A stretch of DNA of 6,581 nucleotides from Helicobacteraceae bacterium (GTDB taxonomy: Bacteria > Campylobacterota > Campylobacteria > Campylobacterales > SZUA-545). Shown here piece after piece: positions 1 to 5,685 of this stretch (the first letter of the stretch is position 1; every line of letters begins with the position of its first letter). Made by a program: the position numbers and the translations under genes. The notes below the pieces were generated by a model. It was not told the origin of the DNA, made no database searches, and worked only from the letters and a program-made list of their open reading frames with translations. The stretch is from positions 1 to 6,581 of the forward strand of contig QKHD01000339.1 in the NCBI GenBank assembly GCA_003250175.1. The letters are read 5' to 3'.

Positions 1-458
1 CCATCAAAGAGCGTTACCGTGCCAAAGAGATTGGCGGGGTTTTCCTCTCTAACGGTCCTGGCGACCCTCTGGTTTTGGGTGATGTGGTTGCTACCATTAA
101 AGATTTGCTGGCGGAAAAAATCCCGATGTTCGGTATCTGCCTCGGGCACCAGCTACTCAGCATTGCCCATGGGTATGAGACCTTTAAAATGAAGTTCGGG
201 CACCACGGTGGAAACCAGCCGGTCAAGAGCTTTATTACCGGTCAGGTCGAGATTACGGCACAAAACCATAACTACTCTATTCCGGACAACATTACCGAAG
301 TGGCTGATGTCACCCATGTCAACCTTTTTGATGACACGATTGAAGGGGTTCGCTACAAGGGCGAGCCGGTCTTTAGCGTTCAATACCACCCCGAATCCAG
401 CCCAGGACCCCACGAGAGCAAATATCTCTTCAAAGAGTTTGCCGCTCTGGTTAAATAA
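1..458 (+). CDS. carA: carbamoyl-phosphate synthase small subunit, C-terminal part (partial)
   Basis: CarA is the glutamine amidotransferase subunit of cytoplasmic carbamoyl-phosphate synthase. It releases ammonia from glutamine for the CarB large subunit, feeding arginine and pyrimidine synthesis. The 5' end lies outside the window: the frame is open from base 3 and gives 151 residues, roughly the last 40% of a usual CarA of about 375. Visible are the FLSNGPGDP motif (fragment residues 14-22), the nucleophile elbow FGICLGHQ with catalytic Cys46, the FGHHGGNQPV segment (about 65-74), the QNHNY segment (87-91), and YHPESSPGP with catalytic His129 and Glu131. So the class I glutaminase triad is complete. 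The N-terminal CarA domain is not visible. carB does not follow; aguA starts 5 nt after the TAA stop. The family call is secure, and no damage is seen in the part present. Confidence 0.96.
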   Translation, partial: IKERYRAKEIGGVFLSNGPGDPLVLGDVVATIKDLLAEKIPMFGICLGHQLLSIAHGYETFKMKFGHHGGNQPVKSFITGQVEITAQNHNYSIPDNITEVADVTHVNLFDDTIEGVRYKGEPVFSVQYHPESSPGPHESKYLFKEFAALVK

Positions 459-463
459 CCTTC

Positions 464-1471
464 ATGTCCAATTATCACTTTCTCCCCGAATGGGCGCCCC
501 AGCGGGGCGTCCTGGTGGTGATTCCGCCGCTGGAAAGCGACTGGGATTACATCTACGAAGAAGTCGTCCGTTTTTACATCGAACTCATCCATCTGATCGC
601 ACGCTATGAAGCGGTGATTGTTTCCTATACGGATGATGCCGTGCGTCCGGAGCTTCCGGAGCTGGACAATGTCACCTATGTGCAGATTCCCACTAACGAT
701 ACCTGGGTCAGGGATTTTGGTCCCTTGAGCGTAATGCACAACGGCCGCCTTGTTTGGCTCGATTTTATGTTTAACGGCTGGGGGCTTAAGTTTGCCTCCA
801 ATCATGATAATGCCTACACCAAGGCATTGTTTGCAACGGGTCTCCTTCCGGAGTATGACTACCAACTGGCCGATATGGTGCTGGAGGGCGGGAGTCTGGA
901 ATATGATGACAACGGTACGCTGCTGACTACGTCAGAGTGCCTGCTCAGCCCTCACCGCAATCCGCATATCTCCAAAGAGGTGATAGAGGAAAAGCTAAAA
1001 GCATGGTTTGGGCTGAAAAAGGTGTTGTGGCTTGATCACGGGTACCTCAGCGGCGACGATACCGATTCGCATATCGATACACTGGCCCGAACCTGTCCGG
1101 AAAACACCATCTGTTATGTCACCTGCGATGATCCGGAGGACGAACACTACGAAGCCCTCAAAGCCATGGAAACGCAGCTTAAAAGCTTTACCAATGTGGA
1201 TGGCAAGTCCTATCGCCTGGTCGCTTTGCCCATGGCTCCGGCAATTTATGATCCGGAAGATGGGCATCGGTTGCCTTCAACCTATGCCAACTATCTTGTG
1301 GTGGACGGTGCGGTCATTGTGCCGACCTATGCGGATGAAGCAAAGGATACGGCTGCGATTGCCGCGGTAAAAGCGTGTTTTAAAGATCGGGATGTGGTGG
1401 GAATTGATTGCCGCGTGTTGATCCGTCAGCACGGATCCCTCCACTGCAGCACAATGCAGCTCCCCCGCTAG
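464..1471 (+). CDS. aguA: agmatine deiminase (peptidylarginine deiminase-like family)
   Basis: Predicted agmatine deiminase, which hydrolyses agmatine to N-carbamoylputrescine and ammonia in the arginine-to-putrescine route. It is cytoplasmic, with no signal peptide or membrane segment. The 335 residues fit the family and the compact epsilonproteobacterial form. Guanidine-modifying-enzyme motifs appear in order: the PEWAPQRG N-terminus (8-15), NDTWVRDFGP (78-87), FNGWGLKF (103-110), LEGGSLE (140-146), SGDDTDSHID (196-205, catalytic His203) and QHGSLHCSTMQ (322-332, catalytic Cys328). The ATG at 464 is chosen because the family N-terminus begins there. No convincing Shine-Dalgarno precedes it, and the carA stop is only 5 nt away, so translation probably depends on ribosomes coming from carA. 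Adjacency to carA links it loosely to arginine metabolism. Related deiminases acting on arginine or peptidylarginine share the fold, so the substrate is inferred from family resemblance. AguB is not in the window. Confidence 0.9.
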   Translation: MSNYHFLPEWAPQRGVLVVIPPLESDWDYIYEEVVRFYIELIHLIARYEAVIVSYTDDAVRPELPELDNVTYVQIPTNDTWVRDFGPLSVMHNGRLVWLDFMFNGWGLKFASNHDNAYTKALFATGLLPEYDYQLADMVLEGGSLEYDDNGTLLTTSECLLSPHRNPHISKEVIEEKLKAWFGLKKVLWLDHGYLSGDDTDSHIDTLARTCPENTICYVTCDDPEDEHYEALKAMETQLKSFTNVDGKSYRLVALPMAPAIYDPEDGHRLPSTYANYLVVDGAVIVPTYADEAKDTAAIAAVKACFKDRDVVGIDCRVLIRQHGSLHCSTMQLPR

Positions 1472-1486
1472 CGAGGGGAGTGCAGT
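1443..1486. terminator. nested inverted repeats over the aguA stop; possible non-canonical terminator
   Basis: CTCCCC (1460-1465) pairs with GGGGAG (1475-1480) around CGCTAGCGA, which contains the aguA TAG stop at 1469-1471. An outer ACTGCA (1443-1448) can pair with TGCAGT (1481-1486), leaving an 11-nt bulge on the 5' side. CTGCA (1444-1448) could instead pair with the nearer TGCAG (1455-1459), making two stacked hairpins. The element lies between the convergent ends of aguA and rsfS (28 nt apart), where a shared terminator is expected. No T-tract follows on either strand, so it is not a classical intrinsic terminator. A role in 3'-end protection or Rho-assisted ending is inference. Confidence 0.4.
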
Positions 1487-1499
1487 AGAGAAGACGCAC

Positions 1500-1835
1500 T
1501 TACTTGGCGTTTTTCTTGGCTTCGAACTCTTTGAGGAAGGATTCGAGGTGGTATTTGTCGCGGGCGCTTTCGCTCATGATGTGGACGATAATGTCTCCCA
1601 GATCGATAACGATCCAGTCTTCACTCTCTTCGACATGCAGAAACTGCTCGGCCGGCTTGAGGTCGGTTTTGAGAAAATTCAGCAAAGCAACAAGGTGGCG
1701 GTCGGCCATGGCGGTTGCCACGACAACGCCGTCAACCATGTAGTCGCTGTTTTCCAGGTTGAAGGTTTCAATCGCCTCGGCTTTGTTCTTGTCCAGAACC
1801 TGGGCGATTGTTTCCAGTCGTTGATTGATGCTCAT
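1500..1835 (-). CDS. rsfS: ribosomal silencing factor RsfS (Iojap/YbeB family)
   Basis: RsfS binds ribosomal protein uL14 on the large subunit and blocks joining with the small subunit, lowering translation when nutrients are scarce. The protein has 111 residues, normal for the family. Recognisable parts are an N-terminal helix (about 3-27), the strand segment DYMVDGVVVATAMADR (31-46) where the family has its D-x-x-V-I-A-T-x-x-S-x-R motif, the core W74-IVIDLGDIIVHI (to 86), and R92-x2-Y95-x-L97 matching the family's R-x-x-Y-x-L ending. The start is ATG at 1835-1833, preceded by a weak purine-rich AAGAGAG (1845-1839). It is transcribed away from gap and converges on aguA. In Campylobacter, as I recall, rsfS lies in the same direction as nadD and gap; here it is reversed and nadD is absent from the window. 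It appears monocistronic within the window. The lysine-rich tail (KKNAK) is ordinary. Confidence 0.92.
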   Translation of the reverse strand: MSINQRLETIAQVLDKNKAEAIETFNLENSDYMVDGVVVATAMADRHLVALLNFLKTDLKPAEQFLHVEESEDWIVIDLGDIIVHIMSESARDKYHLESFLKEFEAKKNAK

Positions 1836-1865
1836 GCGCTCTCTTTTTCGGTTTGTAATTCGCGT

Positions 1866-1871
1866 ATTATA
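1866..1871 (-). promoter_or_regulatory. candidate -10 box of the rsfS promoter
   Basis: Read on the minus strand this is a perfect TATAAT, lying in an AT-rich run with TTTTGTATTAGA just upstream. The expected transcription start is near 1859, giving a leader of roughly 25 nt to the ATG at 1835. No good TTGACA is present at the usual distance. Weak or absent -35 boxes are known for the housekeeping sigma factor of Campylobacter and Helicobacter, so this does not argue strongly against it. Confidence 0.5.
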
Positions 1872-1888
1872 TCTAATACAAAATTAGC

Positions 1889-1894
1889 TAGAAT
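1889..1894 (+). promoter_or_regulatory. candidate -10 box of the gap operon promoter
   Basis: TAGAAT matches the TATAAT consensus at 5 of 6 positions, in an AT-rich context, with an expected transcription start near 1900 and a leader of about 60 nt before gap. A 17-nt spacer would place the -35 region on the same bases as the minus-strand -10 box (1866-1871), so the two promoters would occlude one another. There is no recognisable -35 hexamer. The call rests on position and one hexamer only. Confidence 0.3.
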
Positions 1895-1921
1895 AGCAGC
1901 GCTTAAAATAGGCTGCAACCC

Positions 1922-1938
1922 GTTTCCAAAAAGGAAAC
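1922..1938 (+). promoter_or_regulatory. hairpin in the gap leader
   Basis: GTTTCC (1922-1927) and GGAAAC (1933-1938) form a perfect 6-bp stem with an AAAAA loop. It sits 13 nt upstream of the AAGGGG ribosome binding site. No T-run follows, so it is unlikely to be a terminator. The left flank ACCC (1918-1921) is complementary to GGGT (1954-1957) at the ribosome binding site, so the hairpin may take part in leader folding. Function is unknown. Confidence 0.4.
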
Positions 1939-1950
1939 AAAAGCATTTTA

Positions 1951-1956
1951 AAGGGG
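1951..1956 (+). promoter_or_regulatory. ribosome binding site fixing the TTG start of gap
   Basis: AAGGGG lies 4 nt before TTG at 1961. An in-frame TAA at 1949-1951 rules out any longer start, and the Rossmann motif KIGINGFGRIG begins at residue 4, so TTG is effectively forced as the initiation codon. Confidence 0.8.
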
Positions 1957-1960
1957 TATT

Positions 1961-2953
1961 TTGTCTGTAAAAATAGGAATTAACGGCTTTGGGAGAATCG
2001 GACGCAGTGTTGCCCGGATGATTCTTGCGGAAAAGTCGTATGTTTTACAGGCAGTCAACGACCTGGGCGATGCGGAAACCGCCGCCTATCTTCTCCAATA
2101 CGACTCCACCCACAAACAAGCACTGTTTCGTGTCGAGCCGGCTCCGGAAGGTTTTGCGGTCAATGGTCACACGGTTCGTTTTATGCAAGCCGCCAATCCG
2201 GAGAGCGCCGATTTTAGCGACTGTGATATCGTTTTTGAATGCAGCGGTGCTTTCCATACCGAAGCCTCCCTGCACCCCTTCGTCAAGGGGCAGGTCAAAC
2301 GGGTAATTCTCTCCTCCATGCCTTCGGACAGTATGCCGGTCTATGTGGACGGCATCAGCGACAAGGCTGCGTTAGGGCATACAATTTTCAGTGCCGGCAG
2401 CTGCAGTACCAATGCGCTGGCCACGATGCTCTACACTCTGGAAGAACTCTCCACGATCGAATACGGCTGTGTTACCAGCGTGCACAGCTACACCAACGAC
2501 CAGTGCGTTGTCGACTCCAAGCATCCCAAGGGGCTTCGCCATGGCCGTGCCGCTGCGGTGAATATGATCCCCGTTCCCACAGGCGTGGCCAAAAATCTCA
2601 CCTACGTCATGCCCCATTTGGCGGACCGTCTGACCGGCTTTAGCGTTCGAGTTCCGGTTCCGGATGTGACCATGCTGGACGTAACTGTTTCTATGCAAAA
2701 GAGTGTTACAATAGACACCATTAAAGCCCATTTTATTGCAACCGCCGAAAAGAAGAGGGAGATTTTTGCCGTTGACAGCGACAGCAGAGTCTCCGGAGAC
2801 TTCGTCTCCACGACGCAAAATATCACCGTTGCCCTGGATCTGATTCAGCCGGTGGGTGAGCGCGGTGTCAAGCTTGTGGCTTGGCTGGACAATGAAACAG
2901 GCTACGCCGCACGGCTATTTGATCTCATCAGTTTACTAAAGGATAACATTTGA
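1961..2953 (+). CDS. gap: glyceraldehyde-3-phosphate dehydrogenase, phosphorylating
   Basis: Cytoplasmic enzyme interconverting glyceraldehyde 3-phosphate and 1,3-bisphosphoglycerate with NAD(P). It has 330 residues, full length for the family. The N-terminal Rossmann motif INGFGRIGRS (7-16) is followed by AVNDLGD (31-37), whose acidic residue usually favours NAD, and by YLLQYDSTH (43-51). The catalytic domain has GSCSTN (146-151) with nucleophile Cys148, then VHSYTNDQ (174-181) with catalytic His175, GRAAAVNMIPVPTG (195-208), RVPVPDV (230-236), and DNETGYAAR (310-318). It starts at TTG. Its TGA stop overlaps the pgk TTG by 4 nt, so it heads the triose-phosphate unit. Several usually strict positions are altered: SCTTNC reads SCSTNA, the I/V-S-A-P motif reads LSSMP (117-121), and STG reads PTG. 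Catalytic residues are intact, so activity is expected. Whether NAD or NADP is used cannot be settled from sequence. Confidence 0.95.
   Translation: MSVKIGINGFGRIGRSVARMILAEKSYVLQAVNDLGDAETAAYLLQYDSTHKQALFRVEPAPEGFAVNGHTVRFMQAANPESADFSDCDIVFECSGAFHTEASLHPFVKGQVKRVILSSMPSDSMPVYVDGISDKAALGHTIFSAGSCSTNALATMLYTLEELSTIEYGCVTSVHSYTNDQCVVDSKHPKGLRHGRAAAVNMIPVPTGVAKNLTYVMPHLADRLTGFSVRVPVPDVTMLDVTVSMQKSVTIDTIKAHFIATAEKKREIFAVDSDSRVSGDFVSTTQNITVALDLIQPVGERGVKLVAWLDNETGYAARLFDLISLLKDNI
2938..2943 (+). promoter_or_regulatory. ribosome binding site for the TTG start of pgk
   Basis: AAAGGA, inside the last codons of gap, lies 6 nt before the TTG at 2950. The canonical phosphoglycerate kinase N-terminus (MKLRSIRDID) starts exactly there, which supports TTG over any internal start. 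Confidence 0.75.
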
Positions 2954-4143
2954 AGCTCCGAAGCATCAGAGACATTGATATTCAGAACAAACGGGTTTTT
3001 ATCCGTTGTGATTTTAACGTGCCCCAGGACGACTACGGCAACATTACCGATGACCGCCGCATCCGTTCTGCTATTGCGACAATCAACTACTGTATCGATC
3101 ATGACTGCTCCGTCATTCTGGCTTCTCACCTGGGCCGCCCCAAGGGAGAAGTCGATGCCAAGTATACGCTGACTCCGGTGGCCAAGCGGCTGCATACACT
3201 GCTTAAACGTGACATCATCATGTCCACGGATGTAGTCGGTGCCGATGCCAAGGCCAAAGCTGCCGCGCTTCAAAAGGGCGAAATTCTCCTGCTGGAAAAC
3301 CTCCGTTTTGAAGCAGGAGAGACCAAAAACGATGCCAAACTCGGTGCCGATCTTGCCGCGCTGGCGGAAGTCTACATCAATGACGCCTTTGGTGTAAGCC
3401 ACCGTGCCCATGCTTCCGTCGAAGCCATTACAACGCACTTTGGTGACAGTGCCAAAGCGGCGGGCTTCCTGCTCTCCAAGGAGATTGACTTCTTCTATCA
3501 GACACTGGAGCATCCGGCCCGTCCATTTATCGCGGTTGTCGGCGGTAGCAAGGTCTCCGGAAAACTCCAGGCCCTTAAAAACCTGCTGCCTAAAGTGGAC
3601 AAACTGATCATCGGCGGCGGGATGGCCTTTACCTTCCTCAAAGCACTGGGTGAGGAGATCGGCGACTCTCTGGTGGAAGACGATCTGATTCCGGACGCCC
3701 TGCACATCATGGAAGAAGCTAAAAAAATCGGGGTGAAACTCTACCTGCCCGTAGATGTGGTCGCTTCCCAGGAAATCTCTCAGGAGAGCGTGATTATCCA
3801 CAAAACTACCAAGGAGATTCCAGCCGGTTGGATGGGGCTTGATATCGGGCCAGCAACGACCCGCCTTTTCTCCATGGCTCTTTCCGATGCCCAGACCATT
3901 CTTTGGAACGGTCCGATGGGTGTCTACGAGATTGAGAAGTTCTCCCGCGGCAGCCGAAAAATCTCCCATAAAATTGCCGATGCCCATGCGACGACGATCG
4001 TCGGCGGTGGCGACACGGCCGACCTAGTTGACCGTGTCGGCGACGCGGACGAGATGACCTTTATCTCCACCGGCGGCGGTGCCAGCCTGGAGCTTCTGGA
4101 GGGCAAGATGCTACCCGGTGTGAAAGCGTTGCTGGCCGAATGA
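2950..4143 (+). CDS. pgk: phosphoglycerate kinase
   Basis: Cytoplasmic kinase that transfers phosphate between 1,3-bisphosphoglycerate/ADP and 3-phosphoglycerate/ATP, directly following the GAPDH step. It has 397 residues, typical for bacteria. N-domain substrate-binding motifs are present: RCDFNVP (19-25, Asp21 and Asn23), Arg36, SHLGRPKG (59-66), LLLENLRFE (113-121, Arg119) and FGVSHRAHAS (147-156, Arg152). The hinge and nucleotide-domain motifs follow: VVGGSKVSGK (196-205), LIIGGGMAFTF (219-229), LWNGPMGVYE (318-327), VGGGDT (351-356) and STGGGASLELLEGK (373-386). It starts at TTG (TTGA overlap with the gap stop) and ends in an ATGA overlap with tpiA, so translation of the three genes is probably coupled. 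No insertion, truncation or missing key residue is seen. Confidence 0.97.
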   Translation: MKLRSIRDIDIQNKRVFIRCDFNVPQDDYGNITDDRRIRSAIATINYCIDHDCSVILASHLGRPKGEVDAKYTLTPVAKRLHTLLKRDIIMSTDVVGADAKAKAAALQKGEILLLENLRFEAGETKNDAKLGADLAALAEVYINDAFGVSHRAHASVEAITTHFGDSAKAAGFLLSKEIDFFYQTLEHPARPFIAVVGGSKVSGKLQALKNLLPKVDKLIIGGGMAFTFLKALGEEIGDSLVEDDLIPDALHIMEEAKKIGVKLYLPVDVVASQEISQESVIIHKTTKEIPAGWMGLDIGPATTRLFSMALSDAQTILWNGPMGVYEIEKFSRGSRKISHKIADAHATTIVGGGDTADLVDRVGDADEMTFISTGGGASLELLEGKMLPGVKALLAE

Positions 4144-4853
4144 TTATTGCCTCCAACTTTAAAACTAACCATACAAGAGCCTCCACCGCAGCCTTTGTTG
4201 CGCAGGTTTCTGCCCATATGGCCAAGGAAAACGTTGCGGCAAAAGTCATGCTTTTCCCCACGGCAACATCGCTGATGCCGTCCTCCGGAGGGATTGTGAT
4301 GGGTGCCCAAAATGCCTATCCGGTGGCTAAAGGCTCCTTTACCGGTGAGATCGGTACGGAGCAGCTGGATGAGTTTGGGATTCGTTCCATTCTGATCGGT
4401 CACAGCGAACGACGCCATATTCTTGGTGAGACCCAGGAGTTGGTAGCCAAAAAATACGCCTTTTTCAAAGAGGCTGGGTATGAGATCACTTACTGCATAG
4501 GGGAGCCCCTCGACGTAAGACAAAAGGGTCTGGATGCGGTTATGGAGTACCTTGCCGCGCAGATGGAAGGCATCGATGCCAGCTATGAAAACCTGATTGT
4601 CGCTTACGAGCCGGTCTGGGCCATCGGCACCGGTATGACGGCGACGACGGAGGATATCAAGAGCACCCACCTGGCGCTTAAAAAGGCCTACGGCTTTACC
4701 GACCTGCTCTATGGGGGCAGCGTCAAGGTGGAGAATGTGGGTGAGATTCTTGCTACCGAAGGGGTCGACGGGGTTCTCATCGGCACCGCCAGTTGGAATG
4801 CGGATGATTTCTGCACAATTTTAACCATATCAAACGAATCAAAAGGAGAATAA
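4140..4853 (+). CDS. tpiA: triosephosphate isomerase (short Campylobacterota form)
   Basis: Cytoplasmic TIM-barrel enzyme interconverting dihydroxyacetone phosphate and glyceraldehyde 3-phosphate, the substrate of the GAPDH encoded two genes upstream. It has 237 residues, shorter than the usual 250 or so but like recalled Helicobacter TpiA. Active-site elements are present: SNFKTN (5-10) with Lys8, where most families have GNWK; GAQNAYP (55-61); GSFTGEI (65-71); the electrophile His88 in IGHSERR (86-92); catalytic base Glu157 in AYEPVWAIGTG (155-165), which leads into flexible loop 6; YGGSV (191-195); and GVLIGTASW (211-219), the phosphate-binding end. The ATG overlaps the pgk stop (ATGA), indicating translational coupling. 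Its final codons contain the ribosome binding site of fabI. Nothing suggests loss of function. Confidence 0.96.
   Translation: MIIASNFKTNHTRASTAAFVAQVSAHMAKENVAAKVMLFPTATSLMPSSGGIVMGAQNAYPVAKGSFTGEIGTEQLDEFGIRSILIGHSERRHILGETQELVAKKYAFFKEAGYEITYCIGEPLDVRQKGLDAVMEYLAAQMEGIDASYENLIVAYEPVWAIGTGMTATTEDIKSTHLALKKAYGFTDLLYGGSVKVENVGEILATEGVDGVLIGTASWNADDFCTILTISNESKGE
4843..4848 (+). promoter_or_regulatory. ribosome binding site of fabI, embedded in the end of tpiA
   Basis: AAGGAG, encoding part of the last tpiA codons, lies 10 nt before ATG 4859 and 16 nt before a second in-frame ATG at 4865. Spacing favours 4859 as the fabI start. Confidence 0.7.
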
Positions 4854-4858
4854 CGATC

Positions 4859-5677
4859 ATGGTCATGAACGGAAAAAAAGGTCTGATTATCGGCGTAGCC
4901 AATAACAAGTCTATTGCATACGGAATCGCGAAAGCGTGTAAAGCTCAGGGTGCGGATTTTGCACTGACATTTCTTAACGAGCAGCTGGAAAAGCGTGTTC
5001 GACCCATCGCGGAAGAGTTTGGTTGCCAGCATGTATACGAGCTGGACGTTAGCCAGCCGGAGCACCTTGAAGCTTTGACAAAATCCCTTGAAAAAGACTT
5101 TGGCAAAATCGACTTCGTCGTTCACGCCGTAGCCTTTGCCCCACGTGAAGCGCTGGAAGGTATGTATGTTGATACGACCAAAGAGGCGTTCCGTATCGCG
5201 ATGGACGTTTCCGTATTCTCCCTGGTTGAAGTCACCCGTGCCGTACTGCCGGTGCTGAACGAAGGTGCTTCTGTCCTGACCCTGAGCTACCTGGGTGCGG
5301 TGAAATTCGTGCCCCACTACAACGTCATGGGTGTTGCCAAAGCAGCACTCGAAGCCAGCGTACGCTACCTGGCGGCTGATCTCGGGCCAAGAGGCATTCG
5401 CGTCAACGCCATTAGCGCTGGCCCCATCAAAACCCTGGCAGCCTCCGGAATCGGCGATTTCCGTTTTATCCTCAAATGGAACGAAACCAATGCACCCCTG
5501 CGCAAAAACGTTACCATCGAAGAGGTCGGCAACAGCGCCATGTACCTGCTTAGCGATCTGGCCAGCGGCGTAACCGGTGAAATCCACTACGTGGACGCAG
5601 GCTACAGCCAGATGGGTATGGCGGCGGTCGAAGATGTCGACGGCAAAAACGTCATGGTCTGGGAAAAGAACCAGTAA
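4859..5677 (+). CDS. fabI: enoyl-[acyl-carrier-protein] reductase (NADH-type)
   Basis: FabI performs the last reduction in each round of type II fatty-acid elongation, converting trans-2-enoyl-ACP to acyl-ACP in the cytoplasm. It is an atypical short-chain dehydrogenase of 272 residues. The cofactor segment LIIGVANNKSIAYGIA (9-24) shows the FabI-specific G-V-A/S-N-x-x-S-I-A-x-G-I pattern. Catalytic residues are Tyr144 (in LSYLG), Tyr154 and Lys161 (in YNVMGVAK). RVNAISAGPIKTLAASGI (181-198) and ILKWNETNAPLRKNV (204-218) form the substrate-binding loop area. HAVAFAP (89-95) has Ala where E. coli has Gly93, as in other FabI proteins outside the enterics. The C-terminal tail (about 251-272) is longer than in E. 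coli and resembles what I recall of Helicobacter FabI. It begins 5 nt after tpiA and shares its transcript. With ATG 4865 as start it would lose two residues. Confidence 0.96.
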   Translation: MVMNGKKGLIIGVANNKSIAYGIAKACKAQGADFALTFLNEQLEKRVRPIAEEFGCQHVYELDVSQPEHLEALTKSLEKDFGKIDFVVHAVAFAPREALEGMYVDTTKEAFRIAMDVSVFSLVEVTRAVLPVLNEGASVLTLSYLGAVKFVPHYNVMGVAKAALEASVRYLAADLGPRGIRVNAISAGPIKTLAASGIGDFRFILKWNETNAPLRKNVTIEEVGNSAMYLLSDLASGVTGEIHYVDAGYSQMGMAAVEDVDGKNVMVWEKNQ

Positions 5678-5685
5678 CCATCCCC

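Larger units (their letters stand above)
1836..1960. other. divergent rsfS/gap intergenic region
   Basis: This 125-bp gap is the only sizeable non-coding stretch in the window. It is clearly richer in A+T than the flanking genes, especially 1855-1910. It holds candidate sigma-70 promoter elements for both directions, a small hairpin, and the gap Shine-Dalgarno. No tRNA, small gene or trace of nadD coding sequence is seen. Confidence 0.75.

Noticed and set aside
1922..1950. The GTTTCC/GGAAAC hairpin followed by a short TTTT run as an intrinsic terminator upstream of gap.
   Set aside because: The stem is short and poor in G+C, and the only T-run (1946-1949) is four bases and 7 nt away, directly before the gap ribosome binding site. 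Termination there would serve no upstream gene.
1548..1970. A 140-codon plus-strand frame opposite rsfS that runs through the intergenic region into gap.
   Set aside because: It is the complement of a clear RsfS over most of its length, has no own motif, and would overlap the gap start. The intergenic part is AT-rich and promoter-like rather than coding.
2902..3987. A 361-codon open frame on the minus strand, antisense to pgk.
   Set aside because: It has no recognisable domain, and the plus strand over the same bases is a complete, motif-perfect phosphoglycerate kinase. Long antisense frames arise easily opposite biased coding sequence.
3924..4670. A 248-codon minus-strand open frame spanning the pgk/tpiA junction.
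   Set aside because: It crosses two confident genes and shows no motif; a shadow frame.
4709..5587. A 292-codon minus-strand open frame opposite the end of tpiA and most of fabI.
   Set aside because: No protein family features, low-quality composition and full overlap with a well-supported FabI; treated as a shadow.
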